DNA of 64,000 nucleotides, taken from assembly GCA_000824825.2 (NCBI GenBank), contig LM655206.1, positions 213,368 to 277,367 of the forward strand, given 5' to 3'. A program made the translations under genes and the position numbers. Origin of the DNA: Mesorhizobium sp. ORS 3324. GTDB taxonomy: Bacteria; Pseudomonadota; Alphaproteobacteria; Rhizobiales; Rhizobiaceae. The notes under the pieces were generated by a model, which saw nothing but the letters and a program-made list of their open reading frames with translations, was not told the origin of the DNA and did not search any database. Positions within the stretch are counted from its first letter, which is position 1. Each line of letters begins with the position of its first letter. This document shows positions 8,522 through 17,320 of this stretch, one piece after another.

Positions 8522-9349
8522 ATGAGCGATGCCAGCGAGCAAAGGGAGCGGGAGGCAGCAAAGCTGACGCGGCATGAGGGCCTTTTCGGTCTCGAAATGC
8601 TCGCCGCCCGCTATCGCGACCATGCCTATGCGCTGCACACCCACCCGACCTGGGTGTTCGGCGTCGTCGTGGCCGGCGTCGAGAAGCTCAGGATAGGCCG
8701 CCGCCGGCATCTGGCGCCGGCGGGCTCGATCATCATCGTCAATCCGGAAGACCCGCATGACGGCGAGAGGGGCGCGCCTGCCGGCTGGGCCTACCGCACC
8801 TGCTATCCCGACGCTGCCCTGATGGCCGAGATCGCCGAAGACCTGGAGCTGCCGGGATTGCCGATATTCAGCGAGGGCATTGTCGAGGCACCGGTGCTGG
8901 CGCGCGCCTTCGTGAAGGCGCATCGCCTGGCCGGCAAGCTCGATCAGGAGGCGGCCATGCTCGTGGTGCTGCGCGAGCTGGCCAGCCGCTTCGGCGACGG
9001 CAAGGTCCGCGACCGCGCTTCAGACGGCGGCGAAACGGCAAGGCGCTTCCGCCTCTATAGTGAGCTGATCGTCGGAGATCTTTCTGCCGGCTTCGATCTC
9101 GCGCATCTGGCGGCGGCCGCCGGGATCACCCGCTTCCAGGTCATCCGCGACTTCCACCGCGCCGCCGGCATGACGCCTGGACAATATCTGCGAGACCGCC
9201 GCATCCGCGCTGCTTCGGCGCTGATCAGGACCGGCATGCCGCTGGCCGAGATCGCCGCTGCAACCGGCTTTGCCGACCAGAGCCATCTCACCAGGGTGTT
9301 CAAGACGATCAAGGGCCTCTCGCCCGGCGCCTGGCGCGCCGCGGCGTGA
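8522..9349 (+). CDS. AraC-family transcriptional regulator
   Basis: A 275-residue regulator with an N-terminal cupin-type sensing domain (HTHPTWVFGVVVAG...IIIVNPEDPHDGE) and two C-terminal helix-turn-helix motifs: LAAAAGITRFQVIRDFHRAAG, then IAAATGFADQSHLTRVFK, closing with LSPGAWR. ATG 8522 is preceded by GAGAAGG; an in-frame ATG at 8486 is possible. It is transcribed divergently from the M20 amidohydrolase, so local control of that gene and perhaps the ATP-grasp gene is the natural guess. Confidence 0.88.
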   Translation: MSDASEQREREAAKLTRHEGLFGLEMLAARYRDHAYALHTHPTWVFGVVVAGVEKLRIGRRRHLAPAGSIIIVNPEDPHDGERGAPAGWAYRTCYPDAALMAEIAEDLELPGLPIFSEGIVEAPVLARAFVKAHRLAGKLDQEAAMLVVLRELASRFGDGKVRDRASDGGETARRFRLYSELIVGDLSAGFDLAHLAAAAGITRFQVIRDFHRAAGMTPGQYLRDRRIRAASALIRTGMPLAEIAAATGFADQSHLTRVFKTIKGLSPGAWRAAA

Positions 9350-9370
9350 CGTAGCGCGTTTGCGGGTAGA

Positions 9371-9874
9371 TCACAGCTTCGCCTTGAAGCGTTTCACCTT
9401 TCTGCTCGCATAGTCGCCATTGCGCAGATCCGATTTGCCGTGGCGATCCTTGAATGCGTACCACTCGCCGGCTGGCGACTTGCGCTGGTAGATCACCTTG
9501 CCGGAGTTGCGGTGCTCGAAACAGCTCAGGGAAGTCTTTGCACCCCATGAACCGTGCCAGGTCGCCCGGAAGCACAGTTTGCCGCTACCGGGCATGAACC
9601 AGATGCCTTCGCCGTAGCTCGGCTTGCCATCCTCAGTGGACCAGGCGGCAAACTGCCGTTTTGCCACCGCAAAATACGCGGCGCCGTGATTGCCCCAGAG
9701 CCAGGAACGGTTCTTGTAGAGCTGGTAGATGCCCTCGTCAGAGACCGCGGTGGCCTTTGCCGCCAGGTCGCCGGTCTTCTTCACGGTCTTCGCCATCGCA
9801 GGAGCCTGCAAGGCAACAACAAGAACGGAGCAACCGAGTGCTGCTCCGACGATACCCCCCAACACCCGTTTCAC
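9371..9874 (-). CDS. DUF995-type exported protein, paralogue 1
   Basis: A 167-residue secreted protein. The signal peptide MKRVLGGIVGAALGCSVLVV continues to a cleavage site after APAMA. The mature part has the pattern LYKNRSW-W-G-AAYF, GEGIWF, GKLCF, CFEHR-SG-IYQRK and GEWYAFK shared with the gene at 19223-19819. I chose GTG 9874, directly after a GGGGGAG sequence; a TTG at 9922 would give a long unnatural leader. DUF995 proteins are common in rhizobia and have no firm function; the position beside glycan genes suggests a role at the envelope or in polysaccharide handling. Confidence 0.75.
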   Translation of the reverse strand: MKRVLGGIVGAALGCSVLVVALQAPAMAKTVKKTGDLAAKATAVSDEGIYQLYKNRSWLWGNHGAAYFAVAKRQFAAWSTEDGKPSYGEGIWFMPGSGKLCFRATWHGSWGAKTSLSCFEHRNSGKVIYQRKSPAGEWYAFKDRHGKSDLRNGDYASRKVKRFKAKL

Positions 9875-10006
9875 GACTTTGCTCCCCCCGGCTGATTTAC
9901 GCCACACCACACCCGTCTCCAAAGCCTGGCCTTGGAGCTGATCATTCTAAGACCTTGAAGCTGGAGCCCGGCCCGGCGGTGCCGGGACGGGCGTGGTCCT
10001 CATGCC

Positions 10007-10915
10007 TTACGGCAGGACGTGCTGGGTCACCCGCCAGTCCGGCAGCCCATAGCCGCCCAGCCACGGCCACACTTCCTTCTGGTTGAAGTAAACGACCGAG
10101 GTCAGGGCCGGGAACTCCGCATAGGACTTGCGGGAGTCTTCCGCCCATTTCGTCACATAGTCCTGCTTTCCGACATAGCCGAGCTCGGCCACGATGACCG
10201 GCTTGTTGAACTTCGCGACGCGGTCGTAGCCGGGCTTCAGCGTCTCGGCGAAAGTCCGGTCGCGGCCGGCTTCGTCATTGTCTTTCTTCTGCAGGCCGAA
10301 CACCGACAGGCCGATGACGTCGACATAGTCGTCGCCTGGATAGTATTTCTCCAGGCCTTCCATTCCCTTGGGCGACCACATGTATTTGGCCGCGGGCGCT
10401 GCCTTGCGGCAGACGTCGACCTCGCGCTTGTAGGCGGCGATCCAGTCCTTCGGCGCCCAGTTGGCCCAGGCGAAGCGGCCGTTGGTGTCTTCCATTTCCT
10501 GCGCCCAGCGGATCGTCACCGGGCTTTCCATCTGCCCGACCAGATTGCAGATCGCCTGCATGTTGGCATCGTATCTACCGCTCAAGATGCCGTCGCGCAG
10601 CTCGGGTGGCGTGATGCGCCAGTCCTTCGACCATGTCCATGGCTCGATGGTGATCAGAAGCGAACGCCCGCGCTGCAGGGCGTAGGCGTCGGCCAGCGGC
10701 AACGTCGAGAGATCGACGTCTTCCCAAGGCAGGAACAGCTCCTCGATGGTGGCCGACTTGTCGTTGGTGAAGTCGCCATAGGGGTCATAGGAGCCGAATG
10801 CCGACGCAGCGGAACTCGTCTGCACCGGATCGGTTGCAGCCGGCGATCCGGCCGAAGCCGGCAATGCGCCAATCACGAGTGCCGACACAAAAGCGGTTGC
10901 TATGGAGTATTTCAT
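10007..10915 (-). CDS. GH26-like exported glycoside hydrolase
   Basis: A 302-residue exported protein with a signal peptide (MKYSIATAFVSALVIGALPA, then SAG). The rest resembles the GH26 (beta-mannanase/beta-glucanase) TIM barrel: the acid/base Glu in IRWAQEMEDTNGRFAWANW and a candidate nucleophile Glu in VIVAELGYVGKQ, with aromatic substrate-cleft residues (YFNQKEVWPW) near the end. ATG 10915 has GGGAG upstream. It is divergent from a processive GT2 gene, a typical arrangement for a glycanase that trims or releases the polymer made by its neighbour. Family assignment is from motifs only. Confidence 0.75.
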   Translation of the reverse strand: MKYSIATAFVSALVIGALPASAGSPAATDPVQTSSAASAFGSYDPYGDFTNDKSATIEELFLPWEDVDLSTLPLADAYALQRGRSLLITIEPWTWSKDWRITPPELRDGILSGRYDANMQAICNLVGQMESPVTIRWAQEMEDTNGRFAWANWAPKDWIAAYKREVDVCRKAAPAAKYMWSPKGMEGLEKYYPGDDYVDVIGLSVFGLQKKDNDEAGRDRTFAETLKPGYDRVAKFNKPVIVAELGYVGKQDYVTKWAEDSRKSYAEFPALTSVVYFNQKEVWPWLGGYGLPDWRVTQHVLP

Positions 10916-11503
10916 ACCCGATCTCCCACAACTCCAACAGTCGCTGCTGAAGCTCGCCACAGCGCGCCGAAAGCAACCGGCACGCAAACCCATCGGTCTG
11001 CCGACGTGAACCGAGGTTTCCGAGCGACTGGGACGGGGGCGGCTTTCGCGCGATGCCGTCCGTCAGGTGATCTCTCGGGGCTTGCCTATACTGGAAGCCG
11101 GGAGAGGGTCGCCGCGATACTCACAAATTCGCGTCAACATTACGATATTAACCCTTCCTGATATAAGAGCCTATGCTTGCCTGGAGTCAAGTGCAATTAA
11201 CCGTTACTTAACCATCTCGCAGGTCTCGCATGGTTAACCGCGCGGTTCGGCAAGGCGCGTGTCCGCCAGGTTTCGCGAGTAAGAAACGGGTTTCGGAACT
11301 CTGTCGGATCGGGTGTCTGAGCGGTTCGGATGCTCGGCCGTGGCCGCAAAGATCTGCCAATTCAAGATATTAGGTTAACCAGTTCTCAAGAAGCTTGGTT
11401 AACGCAAGATTAATTTTGTTGACTCTCCATTAGGGGCGGCTGATTCTACCCTGGGATGTGAACGCTTGCGGCCGCAAGGACGGAAGCGGAGGCGGCGGGT
11501 AGG
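10916..11503. promoter_or_regulatory. Intergenic control region rich in GTTAAC motifs
   Basis: 588 bp between divergent genes, clearly richer in A+T than its surroundings. It holds two copies of the palindrome GGTTAACC (11232-11239, 11373-11380), another GGTTAAC (11397-11403, within AAGCTTGGTTAAC at 11391-11403) and ATTAACCGTTACTTAACC (11196-11213). No gene is seen. It probably contains promoters for both the GH26-like gene and the GT2 gene. Confidence 0.5.
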
Positions 11504-13384
11504 ATGAGTGTTTCGCTGGAAGCCGGCACTGTCGGCGGCAAGGAGGCGCCTGCGGGTCAGCCCGATCGGGCTCGCCCCGGCGTCGGCCCCAACGGCCCTT
11601 ATCTCGTGCCGGTTCTGTCTTCCCGGCAGCAATTGATCCTGCGGATCGGCCTTGCTTTCTGGTTTGTGACACTGGGCTTCTTCTGGGCCTGGTGGCTGCG
11701 GCCGGAACACATCGAGCATATCGGACCATATAGCTTCGCCAGCATCGTGCTGGCGTGGCTGACGCTGATGCCGATGTATTTCCTGCTCAACGTCCATGCG
11801 TCGCAAAAATCCTCGAAGCTGCACACCATCCCTAAGGGCTCTCGCGTGGCCATGGTGGTCACCAAGGCGCCGTCCGAGCCGTTCGCCGTCGTCCGGCGCA
11901 CGCTCGAGGCGATGCTGGCGCAGGACTATCCGCACGACACCTGGCTGGCAGACGAGGACCCCTCGGAGGACACGGTCCGCTGGTGCGACGCGCACGACGT
12001 GCTGATTTCGACGCGGCGCGGCCGCGAGGACTATCACCGCAAGACCTGGCCGCGCAGGACCCGCTGCAAGGAAGGCAACCTCGCTTTCTTCTACGATCAC
12101 TACGGCTATGAGCGCTACGACTTCGTCGCGCAGATGGATGCCGACCACGTGCCGACGCCGACCTATCTGAGGGAAATTCTCTATCCTTTCGCCGACCCGG
12201 CCGTCGGCTACGTTTCGGCGCCCAGCATCTGCGACAACAACGCCGCCGAAAGCTGGGCCGCGCGCGGCCGGCTGTTTGTTGAGGGGATGCTTCACGGACC
12301 GCTGCAATCCGGTTACACAACTAGCGGGGCACCCCTCTGCATCGGCTCGCACTATGCCGTCAGGACGAGGGCCCTGCGTGAAGCCGGGGGTCTCGGCCCG
12401 GAGCTCGCCGAGGATCATTCCACCTCGATGCTGATCAACGCCGCCGGTTGGCGCGGCGTGCACGCGATTGACGCCATCGCCAATGGTGACGGACCGCAAA
12501 CTTTCGCCGATCTGATTACTCAGGAATTCCAGTGGTCGCGCAGCTTGACGACCATCTTGCTGGAGTACTCACCCACATATCTACCCAAGCTGAGTCCGAG
12601 ATTGAGGTTCCAATTCATCTTTTGCCAGCTTTGGTATCCGTTGTTTGCAGTATTCGCCCTGACTATGTATCTTATGCCGATATATGCGCTTCTATCGGCA
12701 AGCAATTTCGCAAACGTTACCTACCCAGAGTTCCTCTTATTTTATCTTCCAAGCGCGCTTATCCCGGTTGCGCTTGTAGTTCTGCTGAAAGGCTTCGGTC
12801 TCTCGCGCCCGACCACAGCCAAGGCGATCAGCTGGGAAGGAATGCTTTTTCATCTTTTCGCGCGTTGGCCGTGGGTTCTTGCCGGGTCGATGGCATCCGT
12901 TCGTGATTATCTAACGAAGTCCTTCGTCGATTTTCGTGTGACGCCGAAGGGGAGTGGCCCAAAGACCCTTTTGCCAAGTCGCGTGATCGTGCCCTATTTA
13001 GTCTTGGCCGCCGGCGCGTCACTGCCGGTTCTCCTCGTGGATCGGCCGGCCAGTGCCACAGGTTTCTATTGGTTTGCGGCGTTGAGTGGGGCGATCTATG
13101 GAGTTCTCGTAGCGGTCATCGTCGCCAAGCATCTTACCGAGAACAAGATCCTGGTGCGATCGAACTCAGCCAGCATCGCGCTACAAGGATGCTTCGCTGC
13201 CGTGGCCCTTTTTCTTCCGATTGCAGGTTTCTATCATCGGGGATTGGAGGGCATATACGGATTGCAGCAGGGCGCCGGTCACTTGCGCCTCGTCAGGATA
13301 ACCTATCCGGTCTCAGGCGCGGGAAAGGGCGGGGCCGGGACCCAGAACTTCTATTTCGATCCCGGCTGGGATCCGTCGCCCTGA
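11504..13384 (+). CDS. Cellulose-synthase-like family 2 glycosyltransferase
   Basis: A 626-residue membrane GT2. Two N-terminal membrane spans (about residues 45-95) precede the catalytic domain with D212-A-D214-H215, E303-D304 and Q340-E-F-Q-W344. The last motif corresponds to QxxRW of processive synthases but has Gln for Arg. Further membrane spans follow (FIFCQLWYPLFAVFALTMYL onward). There is no visible PilZ domain. It probably polymerises and exports an exopolysaccharide, with the divergent GH26-like enzyme as partner. From about 12500 to 13300 the codon use turns noticeably richer in A+T than in the first half, suggesting a mosaic gene. Confidence 0.85.
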   Translation: MSVSLEAGTVGGKEAPAGQPDRARPGVGPNGPYLVPVLSSRQQLILRIGLAFWFVTLGFFWAWWLRPEHIEHIGPYSFASIVLAWLTLMPMYFLLNVHASQKSSKLHTIPKGSRVAMVVTKAPSEPFAVVRRTLEAMLAQDYPHDTWLADEDPSEDTVRWCDAHDVLISTRRGREDYHRKTWPRRTRCKEGNLAFFYDHYGYERYDFVAQMDADHVPTPTYLREILYPFADPAVGYVSAPSICDNNAAESWAARGRLFVEGMLHGPLQSGYTTSGAPLCIGSHYAVRTRALREAGGLGPELAEDHSTSMLINAAGWRGVHAIDAIANGDGPQTFADLITQEFQWSRSLTTILLEYSPTYLPKLSPRLRFQFIFCQLWYPLFAVFALTMYLMPIYALLSASNFANVTYPEFLLFYLPSALIPVALVVLLKGFGLSRPTTAKAISWEGMLFHLFARWPWVLAGSMASVRDYLTKSFVDFRVTPKGSGPKTLLPSRVIVPYLVLAAGASLPVLLVDRPASATGFYWFAALSGAIYGVLVAVIVAKHLTENKILVRSNSASIALQGCFAAVALFLPIAGFYHRGLEGIYGLQQGAGHLRLVRITYPVSGAGKGGAGTQNFYFDPGWDPSP

Positions 13385-13458
13385 GGCCGCAGGCGTCTTC
13401 GAGCACGTCGCTTGGCTGAACGGCTGGCTCTCCTGACGACCACCGCTCCCTAGAAAGC

Positions 13459-13535
13459 TAGAATTTTAATAATAGTCGATCGAGCGCCGAAAGACGGCGC
13501 TCATCATGTCGTTTGCACGAATTTTAATAAGTGTC
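13459..13535. other. Hairpin flanked by 12-bp direct repeats
   Basis: A perfect 8-bp stem with a 5-base loop (GAGCGCCG-AAAGA-CGGCGCTC, 13482-13502) is flanked by the direct repeat GAATTTTAATAA at 13461-13472 and 13519-13530. No T run follows the hairpin, so a factor-independent terminator is doubtful. The AT-rich repeats may belong to the promoter of the lipoprotein gene downstream. Confidence 0.5.
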
Positions 13536-13652
13536 CTCTAATATTAAACCATGATGCGAGTGGCGAAAGCCTGCTCGCGCGGCACGGAAGGAAAGCAGAG
13601 CAAAATATATCTGCGCGCTCCGGCGAACTATGTTTCACGGCAGGGGACGACA

Positions 13653-14060
13653 ATGAAGAAGTTCATGGAAGGCGCGGCTGCGGTCGGCAAGAAATATGCC
13701 CACGCCTTTGCCGCTATTGCATTGGTTTCGATGGTGTCTGGTTGCCAGACCATGGATACGGCCGAGACCGGTTCGATCGGCGGCAGCAAGCCCGTGGCAG
13801 GCGCGCTCGGCAAGAAGCTACATTACGTCAAGAAGAAGCAGCTCTACCGGGTCCACCGCAAGCCTTGGACGCAGATGACCAGCGTGATGCGCGTGAGGAA
13901 AGAAGCCTATTCTGCCTTTTTGCGGCCGCAGCGTATCCGCACGCCGGCGCCGGTGAGGGTTTCCTACAGCCTGGGCAGCGCCGGCCCGCTGCTCGGCCAC
14001 TCGCCCTGGATTTGCGGCCCGAGCGGCTTTGGCCAGCATTCGGCTTGCCGCGCGCGATAA
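13653..14060 (+). CDS. Small lipoprotein with C-terminal PSGFGQ signature, member 1
   Basis: A 135-residue predicted lipoprotein. A hydrophobic stretch (FAAIALVSM) ends in the lipobox VSG-C31. The basic middle (LHYVKKKQLYRVHRKPW) is followed by a C-terminal segment ICGPSGFGQHSAC. The same I-C-x-PSGFGQ-x-S-x-C pattern ends the lipoprotein at 22755-23111, so the two are related although otherwise divergent. ATG 13653 follows GGGGA; an in-frame ATG at 13551 would put about 34 unlikely residues in front of the signal peptide. I do not recognise a function. The two terminal Cys could form a disulfide. Confidence 0.72.
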   Translation: MKKFMEGAAAVGKKYAHAFAAIALVSMVSGCQTMDTAETGSIGGSKPVAGALGKKLHYVKKKQLYRVHRKPWTQMTSVMRVRKEAYSAFLRPQRIRTPAPVRVSYSLGSAGPLLGHSPWICGPSGFGQHSACRAR

Positions 14061-14065
14061 ATCAG

Positions 14066-14093
14066 CATCACGCGCGGCTTGCCGCGCGTGATG
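14066..14093. terminator. Strong hairpin between convergent genes
   Basis: A perfect 13-bp stem with a 2-base centre (CATCACGCGCGGC-TT-GCCGCGCGTGATG) lies between the lipoprotein gene and lpsL. It has no T tract, so it may be a bidirectional transcription barrier or RNA-stabilising hairpin rather than a classical terminator. Confidence 0.5.
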
Positions 14094-14158
14094 AACCGAC
14101 AAAGGCGCCGTCGCCGGGGGGCGCGGGCCGGAGGCAAGAGGACGGTCGCGACCGCGCG

Positions 14159-15142
14159 CTACCTCTTGCCCTCCGGCCGCCATTCCCGCCGGTACCAGTC
14201 GACGAATTTGGCCAGTCCTTCCTCGATCGACACTTTCGGCTTGAAGCCGAAGTCGCGTTCGAGGGCGCTGGTGTCGGCATAGGTCTTCTCGACCTCGCCG
14301 GGCTGCATCGGCAGGTTCTCGCGGATCGCCTTCACCCCGAGCAGGTTTTCCAGCGTCTCGATGAAGCGGCCGAGATGCACCGGCTGGCTGTTCCCGATAT
14401 TGTAAATCCGGTGGCGCTCGCCGCCGACCTCCGGCGGCTTGTCGAGAACCGCAACCACGCCGTCGACGATGTCGTCGACATAGGTGAAATCGCGCCACAT
14501 CTCGCCATGGTTGAAGACGCGGATCGGCTTGCCGGCAAGCATGGCCTCCGTGAAGATCCAGGCCGCCATGTCCGGCCGTCCCCAAGGACCGTAGACGGTG
14601 AAGAAGCGCAGGCCGGTCTGCGGCAGGCCGAAGAGATGCGAATAGGTCGAGCTGATCAGCTCGTCGGCCTTCTTGGTCGCCGCGTAGATCGACACCGGAT
14701 TGTCGACGCGGTCTGTCTCCGAGAACGGCACCTTGGTGTTGCCGCCATAGACGGAGCTTGAAGAGGCGTAGACCAGATGCTTGACGTCCGGCGATGCGCG
14801 GGTCAGCTCCAGCACCTCCAGATGCCCGCCGATGTTGGCATGGATATAGGCGCGCGGATTCTCCAGCGAGTAGCGGACCCCCGCCTGGGCACCAAGATGC
14901 ACGATGCCGCTCACCGGCACTCTCTTGAGTTTCGCTGCCAGCGCGCCCGGCTCGCCGATGTCGAGCTGGTGGAACGAAAATCCCTTGTTGGGGGAAAGCC
15001 TGGCGAGCCGCGCTTCCTTCAACGCCGGGTCGTAATAGGCATTCATGTTGTCCACGCCGATCACCTCGTCGCCGCGCGCCAGCAGGCGCAGGCAGACATG
15101 GCTGCCGATGAAGCCGGCGGCTCCGGTCACCAGGACGGTCAT
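14159..15142 (-). CDS. lpsL: UDP-glucuronate 4-epimerase
   Basis: A 327-residue extended SDR that interconverts UDP-GlcA and UDP-GalA in the cytoplasm. The NAD-binding motif TGAAGFIGSH is at the N-terminus, with the GVDNMNAYYDPALKEARL segment typical of this subfamily. The catalytic YAATK follows, and FFTVYGPWGRPDMA is also characteristic of rhizobial LpsL. It is the last gene of a four-gene minus-strand operon with two glycosyltransferases and a flippase-like protein, so UDP-GalA is a probable sugar donor for that pathway. Confidence 0.88.
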   Translation of the reverse strand: MTVLVTGAAGFIGSHVCLRLLARGDEVIGVDNMNAYYDPALKEARLARLSPNKGFSFHQLDIGEPGALAAKLKRVPVSGIVHLGAQAGVRYSLENPRAYIHANIGGHLEVLELTRASPDVKHLVYASSSSVYGGNTKVPFSETDRVDNPVSIYAATKKADELISSTYSHLFGLPQTGLRFFTVYGPWGRPDMAAWIFTEAMLAGKPIRVFNHGEMWRDFTYVDDIVDGVVAVLDKPPEVGGERHRIYNIGNSQPVHLGRFIETLENLLGVKAIRENLPMQPGEVEKTYADTSALERDFGFKPKVSIEEGLAKFVDWYRREWRPEGKR

Positions 15143-15178
15143 GCGGCAGTTACCTCCAGCAGGAAAGAGTGAACGGCG

Positions 15179-16264
15179 TCATTTGCGGCGCGGGCTCTTC
15201 TTGACGCTCGCGGGTGGGCTCGGCCGGTGCCAGCCGTCGCCCTCGCCATGCGCCGGCTGCGGGCGCGCCACATAGGCGAGCGCGCCGTTGGCTTCGAGAT
15301 AGACGCGCGACAGCATCTCGGCGAGCACGCCGGACGTTACCATCTGCAATCCGGCAATCACCAGGAAGAAGCCGGTGAAGAGCATCGGGCGGGTTCCGAT
15401 ATCCTGTCCGAAAAACACCTTCAGGCCGAACAGATACGTGAGCACCAGCGAGCCCAGCACGCCGAGCACGATGCCGATGCCGCCGAAGAAATGGCCGGGC
15501 CTGGTGCGGTAGCGCATGAAGAAGAACATGAAGACGAGGTCGAGCACCACGCGGAAGGTGCGCGAGATGCCGTATTTCGACTGGCCGTGGATGCGGGCGT
15601 GATGCGTCACCACTTCCTGGGCGATGCGGCGCGGCGTCGTCACCGTCGCCAGCCAGGCCGGGATGAAGCGGTGCATCTCGCCATAGAGCCGGACGCTGCG
15701 GATGACGCTGCCGCGGAAGACCTTCAGGCTGCAGCCATAGTCCTTCAGCTTGACGCCGGTGACGCGTGCGATGAGCGAGTTGGCGATGCGCGAGGGCAGC
15801 CTGCGCATCCAGAAACCTTCTTGGCGGTTCTTGCGCCAGCCGGCGACCAGGTCGAGCTCCTCGGTCAGCAGCCGATAGACCATGCGCGGTATGTCGAACG
15901 GGTCATTCTGCAGGTCGCCGTCGAGCGTTGCGATCACGTCGCCGCGCGCAGTGTCGAGGCCGGCCTGCATGGCGGCCGTCTGTTTGAAGTTGCGCACCAG
16001 TTCCACGGCGTGCACATGCGGACCGTATTCAGCCGCGAGCCTGCGGATTTCGTTCGGCGTGGCGTCGGTGCTGCCGTCGTCCACCAGCACGACTTCCCAA
16101 GGCTGGCTGTAGCTCGCCATCGCCTGGTGGATGCGCGCCAGCAGCGGCGCGACATTGTCGGCCTCGTTGTACATCGGAATGACGATGGACAGCCTGTGCT
16201 CGGGCATGACGGCGCCCTCGGGCAGCCCCGACACGGGAATGGGAAGCAGGTCCATGACGGTCAT
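15179..16264 (-). CDS. Polyprenyl-phosphate glycosyltransferase, GT2 (ArnC/DPM1/RgtE-like)
   Basis: 361 residues: a GT2 domain (LSIVIPMYNEADNV, LVDDGSTDAT, then the metal-binding ATLDGDLQNDP) followed by two C-terminal membrane spans (HFFGGIGIVLGVLGSLVLTY and MLFTGFFLVIAGLQMV). This is the architecture of enzymes that load a sugar onto undecaprenyl or dodecaprenyl phosphate at the inner membrane. ATG 16264 overlaps the stop of the upstream gene (ATGA). With LpsL directly downstream, polyprenyl-P-galacturonic acid, as made by RgtE in other rhizobia, is a reasonable product guess; other sugars are possible. Confidence 0.82.
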   Translation of the reverse strand: MTVMDLLPIPVSGLPEGAVMPEHRLSIVIPMYNEADNVAPLLARIHQAMASYSQPWEVVLVDDGSTDATPNEIRRLAAEYGPHVHAVELVRNFKQTAAMQAGLDTARGDVIATLDGDLQNDPFDIPRMVYRLLTEELDLVAGWRKNRQEGFWMRRLPSRIANSLIARVTGVKLKDYGCSLKVFRGSVIRSVRLYGEMHRFIPAWLATVTTPRRIAQEVVTHHARIHGQSKYGISRTFRVVLDLVFMFFFMRYRTRPGHFFGGIGIVLGVLGSLVLTYLFGLKVFFGQDIGTRPMLFTGFFLVIAGLQMVTSGVLAEMLSRVYLEANGALAYVARPQPAHGEGDGWHRPSPPASVKKSPRRK

Positions 16265-17229
16265 TTCCTTGCAGGTCCGGCGGCCGGGGTCTCCGGCAGC
16301 GTCGATTTCGAGGGAAACAGCCAGGCGATCGCACCGGTGGCGACGGCCGAGCAGAGGATGAAGAGATGGAGCGCAAGTGCTGCCTGCAGGCCGTCCTTCA
16401 TGGCGATGCCGGAATAGAGCAGCGCCGCTGCCGCGCCCGCTTCGTAGGTGCCGAAGCCGGCGACGCCCTGCACCGGTAGGATGGCGGCGGCCTCGGCGCC
16501 GACGGCGCCGGGAAAGGCGGTCTGGAAGGAGGTGCCGAGCAGCATGGCCAGCAGCCATCCTTGCACGGCGAGCTTCAGCGCCCAGTTGGCGACCGTCCAC
16601 CACCAGCCGTAGCGGGAGCGCCCGGTCGCCTCGGTGAAGATGTCGCGCAGCTTGCCGAGCTTTGAGACGATGCTGCCGCGCCCGGCCCAGTCATGCGGCG
16701 CGCGCGCCCAGCTCGGCAGGTACCAGGCGACGGCAATCAGCGCCGCGATGCCCGCGGCCCTGAGAGCCGGGTGAAGGCCGGGCCAGACCAGGCAGGCAAG
16801 CACGCCGACGACGAAGGCGTCCTGCAGCCTGAACCAGAGCAGCGAGGCGCCGGCGCGCACGATCGAAACGCCGAACACCTGCCGCAGCAGGATCGGGAAG
16901 GCGGTCTCGCCGCCACGGAATGGCACCACGTTGATCATGGCGTTGTGGATCAGGATGACGCGCAGGCAGGCGCCGAAGCGGCCGCCTACCTCGTCGCGGA
17001 ACTCGTCGCAGACGCGCAGCGCGCGCAGGATATAGGTGACGAATAGCGAGAGCGTCACCGCCGCGAAGGCGCCGGGCGTGATGCTGGCGAAGGCGTCGCC
17101 CACCATCCTCCAGCGCGAGTCGCTGGCAAGCCATGCCAGCAGCGCCAGGGTGACGATTATCGAGAATGCTCTTTTCAACCAGTTCTCCGCCGGCTTTCGT
17201 CGCCGCGTCAGCGGCTGCCGCAGGTTCAT
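16261..17229 (-). CDS. Flippase-like integral membrane protein (UPF0104/YbhN type)
   Basis: About 322 residues with six to eight hydrophobic segments, including FSIIVTLALLAWLA, LHLFILCSAVATGAIAWLF and a central INVVPFRGGETAFP motif. These fit the lysylphosphatidylglycerol synthetase N-terminal/UPF0104 family, whose members are proposed to act as lipid or glycolipid flippases. ATG 17229 is the first start that gives a normal short cytoplasmic N-terminus. It lies between a polyprenyl-P-sugar synthase and an ArnT-like transferase and overlaps the former, so flipping the lipid-linked sugar is a strong hypothesis. Confidence 0.78.
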   Translation of the reverse strand: MNLRQPLTRRRKPAENWLKRAFSIIVTLALLAWLASDSRWRMVGDAFASITPGAFAAVTLSLFVTYILRALRVCDEFRDEVGGRFGACLRVILIHNAMINVVPFRGGETAFPILLRQVFGVSIVRAGASLLWFRLQDAFVVGVLACLVWPGLHPALRAAGIAALIAVAWYLPSWARAPHDWAGRGSIVSKLGKLRDIFTEATGRSRYGWWWTVANWALKLAVQGWLLAMLLGTSFQTAFPGAVGAEAAAILPVQGVAGFGTYEAGAAAALLYSGIAMKDGLQAALALHLFILCSAVATGAIAWLFPSKSTLPETPAAGPARK

Positions 17230-17320
17230 CGCTACGCGGCCGTCCGCCGGCCGCCCTGGCCTGCCGGTTGCCGCCGAAGGCCAACCGCTTCCAGTCCATT
17301 GCCCGGCCTCAACGGCTCTC

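Noticed and set aside
13482..13502. Intrinsic terminator after the GT2 gene
   Set aside because: The stem is perfect but no T run follows, so I recorded it as a hairpin with flanking repeats instead.
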